Assembly: GCA_948466105.1 (NCBI GenBank)
Contig: CAOJZR010000047.1
Span: 1-5,620 of the forward strand
Direction: 5' to 3'
Source of the DNA: an uncultured Bacillota bacterium
GTDB taxonomy: Bacteria > Bacillota_I > Bacilli_A > RF39 > UBA660
Length of the DNA stretch: 5,620 nt
Shown here: positions 1 to 5,069 of the stretch, one piece after another
How positions within the stretch are numbered: the first letter of the stretch is position 1
How the letters are laid out: every line of letters starts with the position of its first letter
Notes under the pieces: generated by a model
Seen by the model: the letters and a program-made list of their open reading frames with translations, nothing else
Databases searched by the model: none
Told to the model about the DNA's origin: nothing
Program-made: the position numbers and the translations under genes

Positions 1-40
1 AGTTTGCAAACACAATATTTATATTACTCTTTATTTTCAT
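1..40 (-). CDS. 5' end of an unidentified gene, cut by the window edge
   Basis: Reading leftward from ATG at 40-38 gives 13 codons with no stop before the edge: MKIKSNINIVFAN. A Shine-Dalgarno TAAGGAG lies 11 nt upstream, a slightly long spacer. The gene follows the gltX terminator and a candidate promoter, so it is probably its own transcription unit rather than part of the gltX operon. Thirteen residues are too few to assign a family. The short basic start followed by a hydrophobic run (INIVFAN) could begin a cytoplasmic beta strand or a membrane segment, and this cannot be decided here. A gene is supported by the RBS, start codon and upstream signals together; the product is unknown. Confidence 0.5.
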   Translation of the reverse strand, partial: MKIKSNINIVFAN

Positions 41-51
41 ATAATCCGCAA

Positions 52-58
52 CTCCTTA
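52..58 (-). promoter_or_regulatory. Ribosome binding site of the left-edge gene
   Basis: On the minus strand this reads TAAGGAG, 11 nt before ATG at 40. It is the main evidence that the 13 visible codons at the edge belong to a real gene. Confidence 0.55.
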
Positions 59-69
59 AGTTTCAATTA

Positions 70-110
70 CTATTTACTATTTATATAATATCACAAATAT
101 TAGTAAATAG
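70..110. repeat. 10-bp perfect inverted repeat around the candidate promoter
   Basis: CTATTTACTA (70-79) and TAGTAAATAG (101-110) are exact reverse complements separated by 21 bp. One arm covers the candidate -35 box and the other lies just downstream of the candidate -10. A smaller repeat, AATAT-CACAA-ATATT (87-101), lies between them. The layout fits an operator bound by a dimeric repressor, but no regulator is identified. Confidence 0.4.
80..107 (-). promoter_or_regulatory. Candidate sigma-A promoter of the left-edge gene
   Basis: On the minus strand, TTTACT (107-102, 4 of 6 to TTGACA) is followed after 16 nt by TATAAA (85-80, 5 of 6 to TATAAT). Transcription would start near 73, giving a leader of about 33 nt. 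Its position between the gltX terminator and the next gene is right, but such AT-rich DNA offers chance matches, so confidence is modest. Confidence 0.35.
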
Positions 111-120
111 AAACAGATAA

Positions 121-147
121 AAGAAAAAAATTGCATATGTGCAATTT
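121..147 (-). terminator. Intrinsic terminator directly after gltX
   Basis: On the minus strand the gltX stop TAG (150-148) is followed at once by an 8-bp perfect stem, AAATTGCA (147-140) with TGCAATTT (135-128), closed by a 4-nt loop. It runs into a T-rich tail, TTTTTTTCTTTT, to about 121. The stem is AT-rich but perfect and abuts the stop codon, so this is the likely end of the three-gene operon. Confidence 0.8.
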
Positions 148-1803
148 CTATAAATTTTTAATAGCGTCCTCAAAGCGTTTAAGAATTCTTTCTTTACCCA
201 TAAGGTTCATAATTTCATATAAATCAGGTGTTTCATTTAAGGAAGTCAAAGCCACTCTTAAAACCATACTAATATCGCCAACATGCCCTTTAAAAGAAGC
301 TGGCATTTCTTTAAACTCTTTAACTTCTCTTGCATAACCTAACTTTTCACTTAAATCTTTCATTTTATTAAACCATTCATCTTTAGAATCAATAATATAA
401 AATTCATTAATATATGTATTTAAAATCGTTTCTATTTCCTTTTTATCTGTTATTGGATAAATGTATTTTTTATCATAGGTATAATAAAGCTCATCATACA
501 TATACCAATTTAATTTTTTAATTTCACTCATCATACTAAGATCTTTACGAGGTTTTTTTTGAACACGTTCAATATTAAAAACACTTTTAGAATAAGATTC
601 ATATTTAACTAATAAATCATACATCTCTTTATCATAATTTTTAGTATATTCTAAAGCTAAATTATAAACCTCATCTTTAGTAAGTCTACTTATATAGTTC
701 TTAGAAATATTAAGTAATTTAGACACATCAAATAAAGATCCACTTGAACTTATTTTGCTAAACTCCAATTTAAAATCATCTAAAGTTTTATCTTTATTTT
801 GATCATACCATCCTTCAAAGTTTGAATTAGCAACAGTACATAAATACAAAAGAACAGCTTCAACAGGTATCCCAAGTTCAGTATAATAACTAACAGCTGC
901 TTCAGGATCTTTACGTTTAGAAAGCTTTCGTCGACCATTTTCAGTATCTTTCATAAGAGGCGCAATATGCGCATATTTTGGTGCTTTAAAACCAAAAATA
1001 CTAAATAATTGTGTATGAATAGGAACACTACTTAGCCATTCATCCCCTCTTATAACATGAGTAGTATGCATTAAGTGATCATCAACAAGATGCGCAAAAT
1101 GGTAAGTAGGTAATCCATCACTTTTAATAATAACAATATCTAAGTCATTAACAGGCAGTTCTATAACTCCTTTTACTAAATCTTTAAATTTAAACTTATC
1201 TTCAAAATTGCCAGGTGATTTAAGACGAATTATATATTTTTCTCCATTGTCAATTTTTTCTTTTGCTTCTTCTTTAGTAATATTACGATATTTAGCATAC
1301 TTACCATAATAACCTAAACGTTCTTTTTGACTTTCTTGTTTTTTTCTAATTTCCTCTAATTCTTCTTCTGTACAAAAACATGGGTATGCTAAATCATTTT
1401 CAATTAAATATTTAGCAAAAGCTTGATAAACATCTTTTCTTTCACTTTGAATGTAAGGACCATAGTTTCCCATTTGACTACTTTGGCTAATTACACCCTC
1501 ATCAATATTAATTTGAAAATTTTTAAGATCAGTAATAATTCCTTCAATTCCATGCTCAACTTCTCTTTTTTTATCTGTGTCTTCAATACGAAGGAAAAAC
1601 ACACCATCTGTTTGTTTAGCCATTTTCCTACTAATAAATGCTGCAAACAAACCACCCATGTGAACAAAACCTGTTGGACTTGGTGCAAAACGTGTTACAA
1701 TAGCATTCTCTTTCAAATCTCTTATAGGATACATTTTTTCATAATCTTCCACTGTTTTATCAATACCAGGAAGTAACATATTAGCATATTCTTTATTTGT
1801 CAT
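148..1803 (-). CDS. gltX: Glutamyl-tRNA synthetase (GluRS, class I)
   Basis: The enzyme charges tRNA-Glu with glutamate using ATP, in the cytoplasm. The 551-residue product has the class I Rossmann catalytic core: TRFAPSPTGFVHMGG at residues 37-51, with HMGG (48-51) as the HIGH-type signature; LRIEDTD at 71-77; LPTYHFAHLVDD at 231-242; VIRGDEW at 250-256; and KLSKR (293-297) as the KMSKS-type loop. The helical anticodon-binding region follows. About 35 residues precede the core (MTNKEYANMLLPGIDKT, then YEKMYPIRDL), longer than the minimal form; such leaders are familiar in clostridial-type GluRS of about 550 residues. The start at 1803 is chosen because AGGAGG lies 6 nt upstream. An in-frame ATG at 1881 would add 26 Lys-rich residues, overlap folD and lacks a comparable RBS. 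It is the last gene of the operon, 52 nt after folD, with no terminator between. Whether it is discriminating or also charges tRNA-Gln cannot be read from this window. Confidence 0.96.
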   Translation of the reverse strand: MTNKEYANMLLPGIDKTVEDYEKMYPIRDLKENAIVTRFAPSPTGFVHMGGLFAAFISRKMAKQTDGVFFLRIEDTDKKREVEHGIEGIITDLKNFQINIDEGVISQSSQMGNYGPYIQSERKDVYQAFAKYLIENDLAYPCFCTEEELEEIRKKQESQKERLGYYGKYAKYRNITKEEAKEKIDNGEKYIIRLKSPGNFEDKFKFKDLVKGVIELPVNDLDIVIIKSDGLPTYHFAHLVDDHLMHTTHVIRGDEWLSSVPIHTQLFSIFGFKAPKYAHIAPLMKDTENGRRKLSKRKDPEAAVSYYTELGIPVEAVLLYLCTVANSNFEGWYDQNKDKTLDDFKLEFSKISSSGSLFDVSKLLNISKNYISRLTKDEVYNLALEYTKNYDKEMYDLLVKYESYSKSVFNIERVQKKPRKDLSMMSEIKKLNWYMYDELYYTYDKKYIYPITDKKEIETILNTYINEFYIIDSKDEWFNKMKDLSEKLGYAREVKEFKEMPASFKGHVGDISMVLRVALTSLNETPDLYEIMNLMGKERILKRFEDAIKNL

Positions 1804-1809
1804 AATAAT

Positions 1810-1815
1810 CCTCCT
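1810..1815 (-). promoter_or_regulatory. Ribosome binding site that fixes the gltX start
   Basis: The minus strand reads AGGAGG, a perfect Shine-Dalgarno core, 6 nt before ATG at 1803. It decides against the longer in-frame start at 1881. Confidence 0.9.
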
Positions 1816-1855
1816 ATGTGCTATTTTATCATTAATCAAACAATCTGTAAATTTT

Positions 1856-2680
1856 TTACAAACTTTTTTTATTTTTTTCATAACAAATTAAAGCATTTTT
1901 TAAAAACATAGCAACGGTCACAGGTCCAACACCACCAGGAACAGGTGTAATAAATTTTACCTTAGTGCTGACATCATCAACTACATTACCAACAATTTGA
2001 CCATTTTTATATATAGTAGCTGCATCAATAATAACTGCATCTTCACAAACCATTTCTTTAGTTATAAATTCTGCTTTATTAGCAGCACATATCAAAATAT
2101 CGGCTTTTTTAGTAAAGGATGCTAAATCTTTGGTATAACTATGACATATTGTTATAGTAGCATTTTCTTTTAATAGCAAAGGAATAAGAGGTTCCCCTAT
2201 TAACTTACTTCGCCCTATAATAACAACATTTTTACTAACTAATGATATATTATAATAATGCAATAATTCTAAAATACCTTTAGGGGTACAAGGAAGCAGA
2301 GCACAAGTGCCACTATATAATTGCATTTTATTTTGATTGGTTAGACCATCAATATCTTTACTAGCTTTAATTGTATTAATTATTTTGGTCTGATTAAATT
2401 GTGGTGGCAATGGAAGTGAAACCATAATAGCTGTAATTGTTTTATCTTCATTACATTTTTTTATAAGATTGATAATTGTTTGTTCACTTACACTTTCTTT
2501 TAAAGAAATTACTTCTAATGTAGCGCCAATTTGTTTACATGCTTTAGCTTTATTTCTTATATATAAGTTATTAGCTTCATTTATAATAACAATATCAACA
2601 ATTTTTAAGTCTTTCGGTAAATCTTTTTTTCTAATTTCGCTAATGATTTTTTTTCTTACCTCGCGACCATCTAGTATCAT
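1856..2680 (-). CDS. folD: FolD: methylene-tetrahydrofolate dehydrogenase / methenyl-tetrahydrofolate cyclohydrolase, divergent
   Basis: FolD normally oxidises 5,10-methylene-THF to 5,10-methenyl-THF with NAD(P)+ and hydrolyses that to 10-formyl-THF, supplying purine and formyl-Met synthesis. The 274-residue product is close to the usual 280 or so. The N-terminal catalytic domain keeps Tyr40 and Lys44 of the YxxxK motif (LYIRNKAKA), the LPLP loop (89-92), KDIDG (108-112) and PCTPKGILELL (130-140). The Rossmann part has VVIIGRSKLIGEP (152-164), ATITICHSYT (174-183) and TPVPGGVGPVTVAM (245-258). Three sites are unusual. The Gln normally before LPLP is Ser88 (MVSLPLP); the Ser of the usual PAS..Y motif is Asn; and the VGINR-type cofactor loop reads IDAATIY (218-224). 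The start ATG overlaps the ATP-grasp stop as ATGA, with GAGG 10 nt upstream. The fold and family are clear. Retention of both activities is uncertain; the dehydrogenase alone, or altered cofactor choice, is possible. Confidence 0.93.
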   Translation of the reverse strand: MILDGREVRKKIISEIRKKDLPKDLKIVDIVIINEANNLYIRNKAKACKQIGATLEVISLKESVSEQTIINLIKKCNEDKTITAIMVSLPLPPQFNQTKIINTIKASKDIDGLTNQNKMQLYSGTCALLPCTPKGILELLHYYNISLVSKNVVIIGRSKLIGEPLIPLLLKENATITICHSYTKDLASFTKKADILICAANKAEFITKEMVCEDAVIIDAATIYKNGQIVGNVVDDVSTKVKFITPVPGGVGPVTVAMFLKNALICYEKNKKSL

Positions 2681-3558
2681 TTAAACATTTCCTCAATTGC
2701 TTTAGCATAAATATTTTTAGCTTTTTTATATCCATCTTTTTCTAAATCAACAAAATTTTCCATCATTACACCACTATTTACTTCAAGCACTAAAAGTTGA
2801 CCATCTTCTAATTCAATAATATCGATACTACCAAATTTTAAATTTAATACTTTTGCTACTTCTAAAGCTATTTGCTGAATTTGATTTTTTAAAGCTACTG
2901 GTACATCTAAAGATATATGGGCACCTTTAGAAAGATTAAAACGCCACTCTACTTCATATCTTTCGTTTTTTTCTAAAACTCTTTGTAATTGTTCTTTTTC
3001 TTTAATACAAGCTAAATTTAAATTAGATAATAATTCATAAATACTGCTTTTACCATCACCGACAATGGTCTTTTTACATTTTTTATAAAAAAGTTCAACC
3101 TTATCATTCAAAATAATTGTTCGATATTCATATTTAATCTTATAATAAGGTGATAAGGTTATAGAAGAACATTTTTGAAGTAAGCTATAAGTCATAGTTA
3201 ATATATTTTCTTTATCTAAATGGTAAACATCACTACCACATGTACCTACAGTATTTTTTAAAACAACATCATAATTATAATTAGAGGCATATTGTAATAG
3301 TTCAGTTTCTTTAAAATTTCTAAAGAAAATATTATACTCTGCAACAGGAATAGCAAAATGCCTTAATACTTCATAAGTTGCAAATTTATCATCACAAAGA
3401 AAAGCTGCAGAATAGTCATTTAAAGCAAATTTATAACCCACTATATATCTTACTTTAGATCCTTTCTTTAAAATCATAATATAATTTTTTGAAACAAATG
3501 ATAAGTCTATGTTTTTTTCTAAACATATTTCTTTGACTAATTTATGAATATACTTCAT
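2677..3558 (-). CDS. ATP-grasp carboxylate-amine ligase, cyanophycin synthetase/GshF/RimK-like
   Basis: ATP-grasp ligases activate a carboxylate as an acyl phosphate and join it to an amine. The 293-residue product starts with a short N-terminal region. A substrate-side motif follows, ALNDYSAAFLCDDK (45-58) and IPVAEY (70-75), resembling the N...A...DK...L...GIPVPE pattern of cyanophycin synthetase and GshF. The ATP-binding lobe has VVLKNTVGTCGSDV (98-111, Lys101 and a Gly-rich loop) and EYRTIIL (144-150). VGDGKSSIYELL (166-177) matches the VGDGK..I.EL signature of those families. The metal site is GSIDII (Asp246) and LEVNSG (Glu259, Asn261). All core residues appear present, so it is probably active. 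There is no signal peptide or membrane helix, and no MurE-like or glutamate-cysteine ligase domain, so it is a stand-alone ligase. It is the first gene of the operon, coupled to folD by ATGA. The substrate is unknown; a glutamate or folate substrate is inference. The start at 3558 is chosen for AAGGAG 9 nt upstream; the in-frame ATG at 3582 precedes that RBS. Confidence 0.85.
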   Translation of the reverse strand: MKYIHKLVKEICLEKNIDLSFVSKNYIMILKKGSKVRYIVGYKFALNDYSAAFLCDDKFATYEVLRHFAIPVAEYNIFFRNFKETELLQYASNYNYDVVLKNTVGTCGSDVYHLDKENILTMTYSLLQKCSSITLSPYYKIKYEYRTIILNDKVELFYKKCKKTIVGDGKSSIYELLSNLNLACIKEKEQLQRVLEKNERYEVEWRFNLSKGAHISLDVPVALKNQIQQIALEVAKVLNLKFGSIDIIELEDGQLLVLEVNSGVMMENFVDLEKDGYKKAKNIYAKAIEEMFK

Positions 3559-3567
3559 TTTTATAAT

Positions 3568-3573
3568 CTCCTT
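3568..3573 (-). promoter_or_regulatory. Ribosome binding site that fixes the ATP-grasp gene start
   Basis: The minus strand reads AAGGAG 9 nt before ATG at 3558. It lies inside the eight-codon extension that a start at 3582 would imply, which favours the shorter protein. Confidence 0.85.
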
Positions 3574-3633
3574 TTTCTTCATAAGCTTAAAATTATTTAA
3601 AATAACTATAATCTTTTTTAACCAATATTCTTG

Positions 3634-3662
3634 ATTATAATCTTCTTTAGTAAAAAAAGCAA
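3634..3662 (-). promoter_or_regulatory. Sigma-A-type promoter of the ATP-grasp/folD/gltX operon
   Basis: On the minus strand, TTGCTT (3662-3657) is followed after exactly 17 nt by a perfect TATAAT (3639-3634). Transcription should start near 3627, giving a 5' leader of about 70 nt before ATG at 3558. I see no terminator-antiterminator or T-box-like structure in that leader. Confidence 0.65.
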
Positions 3663-3761
3663 TAAGATAAATATTTTTGAATTATTTTATAAACATTTAT
3701 TATCTTTATTATTATGGTTTTAGAATACAATAGAATAAAGAATTTATATGTATAACTTTTG

Positions 3762-3768
3762 AAAGGAG
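3762..3768 (+). promoter_or_regulatory. Ribosome binding site that fixes the first collagen-like gene start
   Basis: AAAGGAG lies 5 nt before ATG at 3774. An in-frame TTG at 3759 lies upstream of this RBS and would read through it, so it is not the start. Confidence 0.85.
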
Positions 3769-3773
3769 AAAAA

Positions 3774-4265
3774 ATGGACCATAGTGAATATATTTTAGAT
3801 TTTGTTATTCCTGCTGGAAAAAGAGGTACAACAGGTGCAAATGGTCTTCCAGGAAAACAAGGACCAACTGGACCTACATCTCAAGAAGACTTAATTTATA
3901 ATCAATACAATAATTCATTTACTACAGGATTATTGAATATTTTTAAAACTATTATTTTACCTGATGATTCATTATGTTTTAGTGTTAATAACAATGAAAT
4001 TACTATTAACAAACCAGGTAATTATGAATATACGCTTTGTGGGAAGATAAATGGTAGTGCTAACCTTAATATTCAAGTAATTGATGAAAATAGTAAATTA
4101 GATAATATCGCATCAATTAGTTCAGTTAAAGAAGCAACTTTATTTTCTAAATCAGGTATTTTAAAAATTACTTCTAAACAAAAAATACGTCTTTACTTTT
4201 TTGCCAATGCTACTAATGCTAATGTAGAACCATTAAAATTTATAATAAAAAGGCTTCCCTTTTAA
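3774..4265 (+). CDS. Short collagen-like protein with C1q/BclA-like beta head, paralogue 1
   Basis: The 163-residue product has three parts. A leader (1-14) carries YILDFVIPAG (6-15). Seven uninterrupted Gly-X-Y triplets follow (residues 15-35: GKR, GTT, GAN, GLP, GKQ, GPT, GPT). The rest (about 36-163) is Asn- and Ile-rich with alternating polar and hydrophobic residues, a NKPGNYEYTL strand-turn motif and a C-terminal FIIKRLPF. This matches the plan of bacterial collagen-like proteins with trimerising C1q/TNF/BclA-type heads; the head assignment rests on pattern, not alignment. I see no signal peptide, membrane helix or LPxTG motif, so export would need another route, or the protein is added to spores from the mother cell. 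It is divergent from the ATP-grasp operon and 88 nt upstream of a clear paralogue sharing the leader, the triplet count and the C-terminal motif. A surface or spore-coat structural role is inferred. Confidence 0.8.
   Translation: MDHSEYILDFVIPAGKRGTTGANGLPGKQGPTGPTSQEDLIYNQYNNSFTTGLLNIFKTIILPDDSLCFSVNNNEITINKPGNYEYTLCGKINGSANLNIQVIDENSKLDNIASISSVKEATLFSKSGILKITSKQKIRLYFFANATNANVEPLKFIIKRLPF
3816..3878 (+). repeat. Gly-X-Y collagen-like repeat, 7 triplets (paralogue 1)
   Basis: Twenty-one codons encode Gly at every third residue: GKR GTT GAN GLP GKQ GPT GPT. X/Y positions are mostly polar and basic, with Pro at the end. At DNA level the triplets are not identical, so this copy is less prone to slippage than the one in paralogue 2. 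Confidence 0.9.
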
Positions 4266-4267
4266 AC

Positions 4268-4285
4268 ATACTAATTTATACTAAT
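4268..4285. repeat. ATACTAAT direct repeat at 10-bp spacing between the collagen-like genes
   Basis: ATACTAAT occurs at 4268-4275 and 4278-4285, one helical turn apart, just after the stop of paralogue 1. It could be a protein-binding site for the downstream gene or chance in AT-rich DNA. Confidence 0.3.
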
Positions 4286-4340
4286 ATTAAAATTTGTGTT
4301 TATTGAAGAAGTAATATATACATATATTCTTAGATTTTAG

Positions 4341-4347
4341 AAAGGAG
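4341..4347 (+). promoter_or_regulatory. Ribosome binding site of the second collagen-like gene
   Basis: AAAGGAG lies 6 nt before ATG at 4354. The same heptamer precedes paralogue 1. Confidence 0.85.
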
Positions 4348-4353
4348 ATATAT

Positions 4354-4872
4354 ATGCAAAATAGTTCAAATTATACTTTAGATTTCATTATTCCGATTGG
4401 ACCGACTGGTCCGACTGGTCCACAAGGAATTGAAGGCATAACTGGACCGACTGGACCAGCTAGTTTAAGTGCTCTTATTTTTAGTGATTTTAATAGTATG
4501 CCTAAACAAGGTTATTTGACAATTTATAAAAATACAATTTTACCAACTAATTCTCCTGTTTTTATTCCTAGCAGTGATCAAATTAATATTACAGAACCAG
4601 GTAACTATGAATTTATTATTAGTGGTACAATTGGCGGTCTCTCAGCAAATGAAATAATATCTATAAGTATGGAAGTACAAAGTGAAGATGGAATGAAGTA
4701 CAGCGTTATGCTTGCTTCAATTGTAGCAGATGCAAACCAAGAGTGTTTTGCACAAACCATGCTTTTAACTTTTGAAAAAAAGCAAACAATTAAACTTTAT
4801 TTAAGGAAAAATGATATTTATAATTCTAGTGCTGAAACGGTAAACTTATTAATTAAAAAACTGGCATTTTAA
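4354..4872 (+). CDS. Short collagen-like protein with C1q/BclA-like beta head, paralogue 2
   Basis: The 172-residue product repeats the plan of its upstream neighbour. A leader (1-15) carries YTLDFIIPIG (7-16). Seven Gly-X-Y triplets follow (16-36: GPT, GPT, GPQ, GIE, GIT, GPT, GPA), then a beta-rich head (about 37-172) with ITEPGNYEFIISG and the C-terminal LLIKKLAF. The two leaders differ at few positions, the heads share the EPGNYE/KPGNYE motif and the terminal I.K[RK]L.F, and the central parts have diverged with small insertions, consistent with an old tandem duplication. GPT triplets dominate. In BclA-type spore-surface collagens Thr in such triplets is glycosylated; whether that happens here is unknown. 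There is no signal peptide, membrane segment or sortase motif. The 88-nt gap to paralogue 1 has no convincing terminator, so both may be on one transcript. A hairpin about 108 nt downstream probably ends it. Confidence 0.82.
   Translation: MQNSSNYTLDFIIPIGPTGPTGPQGIEGITGPTGPASLSALIFSDFNSMPKQGYLTIYKNTILPTNSPVFIPSSDQINITEPGNYEFIISGTIGGLSANEIISISMEVQSEDGMKYSVMLASIVADANQECFAQTMLLTFEKKQTIKLYLRKNDIYNSSAETVNLLIKKLAF
4399..4461 (+). repeat. Gly-X-Y collagen-like repeat, 7 triplets, with 9-nt tandem DNA units (paralogue 2)
   Basis: Codons 16-36 encode seven Gly-X-Y triplets. The 9-mer CCGACTGGT occurs twice in direct tandem (4402-4419), and ACTGGACC[GA] recurs twice near 4442-4458. This patch is visibly richer in G and C than its surroundings. 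Exact 9-nt units allow slippage in steps of three residues, which keeps frame and triplet register. Confidence 0.85.
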
Positions 4873-4979
4873 TATATATTGTTAAATTTCTTTCTTAAAT
4901 TTATAGAATTTATTTTATTATTTTTGCTAAAAAAATTTATACTACATCAAACAAAACGTTAATAAATTGTTAAACCTAC
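4873..4979. other. AT-rich intergenic stretch without recognisable genes
   Basis: Between the stop of paralogue 2 and the terminator hairpin I see no ORF with an RBS and no RNA gene. A 7-bp all-AT inverted repeat (TAAATTT at 4883-4889 with AAATTTA at 4897-4903) is too weak to call a terminator. Confidence 0.5.
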
Positions 4980-5025
4980 AAAAGGGAATCTTATAAATTA
5001 GTATTTATTCTAAGATTCTCTTTTT
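4980..5025 (+). terminator. Intrinsic terminator between convergent genes, possibly bidirectional
   Basis: The left arm AAAAGGGAATCTTA (4980-4993) pairs with TAAGATTCTCTTTT (5011-5024) over 14 bp with one G-T pair. The 17-nt loop can extend the stem through ATAAAT/ATTTAT with a small rearrangement. The T-run at 5021-5025 follows for plus-strand transcription. On the other strand the hairpin is followed only by a short TTTT within the stem, so termination of the convergent gene here is plausible but weaker. Confidence 0.75.
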
Positions 5026-5069
5026 ACTTTGCAGTTACGTTTAATTTTTTTAATTATTTTATTTTTTAT

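Noticed and set aside
1423..1776. Plus-strand open frame of 117 codons inside gltX
   Set aside because: It lies antisense to a clear GluRS coding sequence, has no RBS and shows no recognisable protein features. The other frames overlapping gltX and folD fail for the same reasons.
1804..1881. Longer gltX start at ATG 1881, adding 26 residues
   Set aside because: It overlaps the end of folD, lacks a good RBS and adds a low-complexity Lys-rich peptide. The ATG at 1803 has a perfect AGGAGG at 6 nt and the expected family leader.
3559..3633. T-box or riboswitch in the operon leader
   Set aside because: The leader is only about 70 nt, with no strong stem, no T-box consensus and no terminator before the ATP-grasp gene.
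3721..3731. Sigma-E-type sporulation promoter before the first collagen-like gene
   Set aside because: AATACAAT resembles the CATACANT -10, but I find no convincing -35 at the right spacing. A TAATATT -35-like site near the second gene (4282-4288) is likewise at the wrong distance from CATATATT at 4321.
4248..4263. Hairpin AAAAGG-CTTC-CCTTTT at the end of paralogue 1 as a terminator
   Set aside because: The stem is only 6 bp, lies within the last codons and has no T-run after it.
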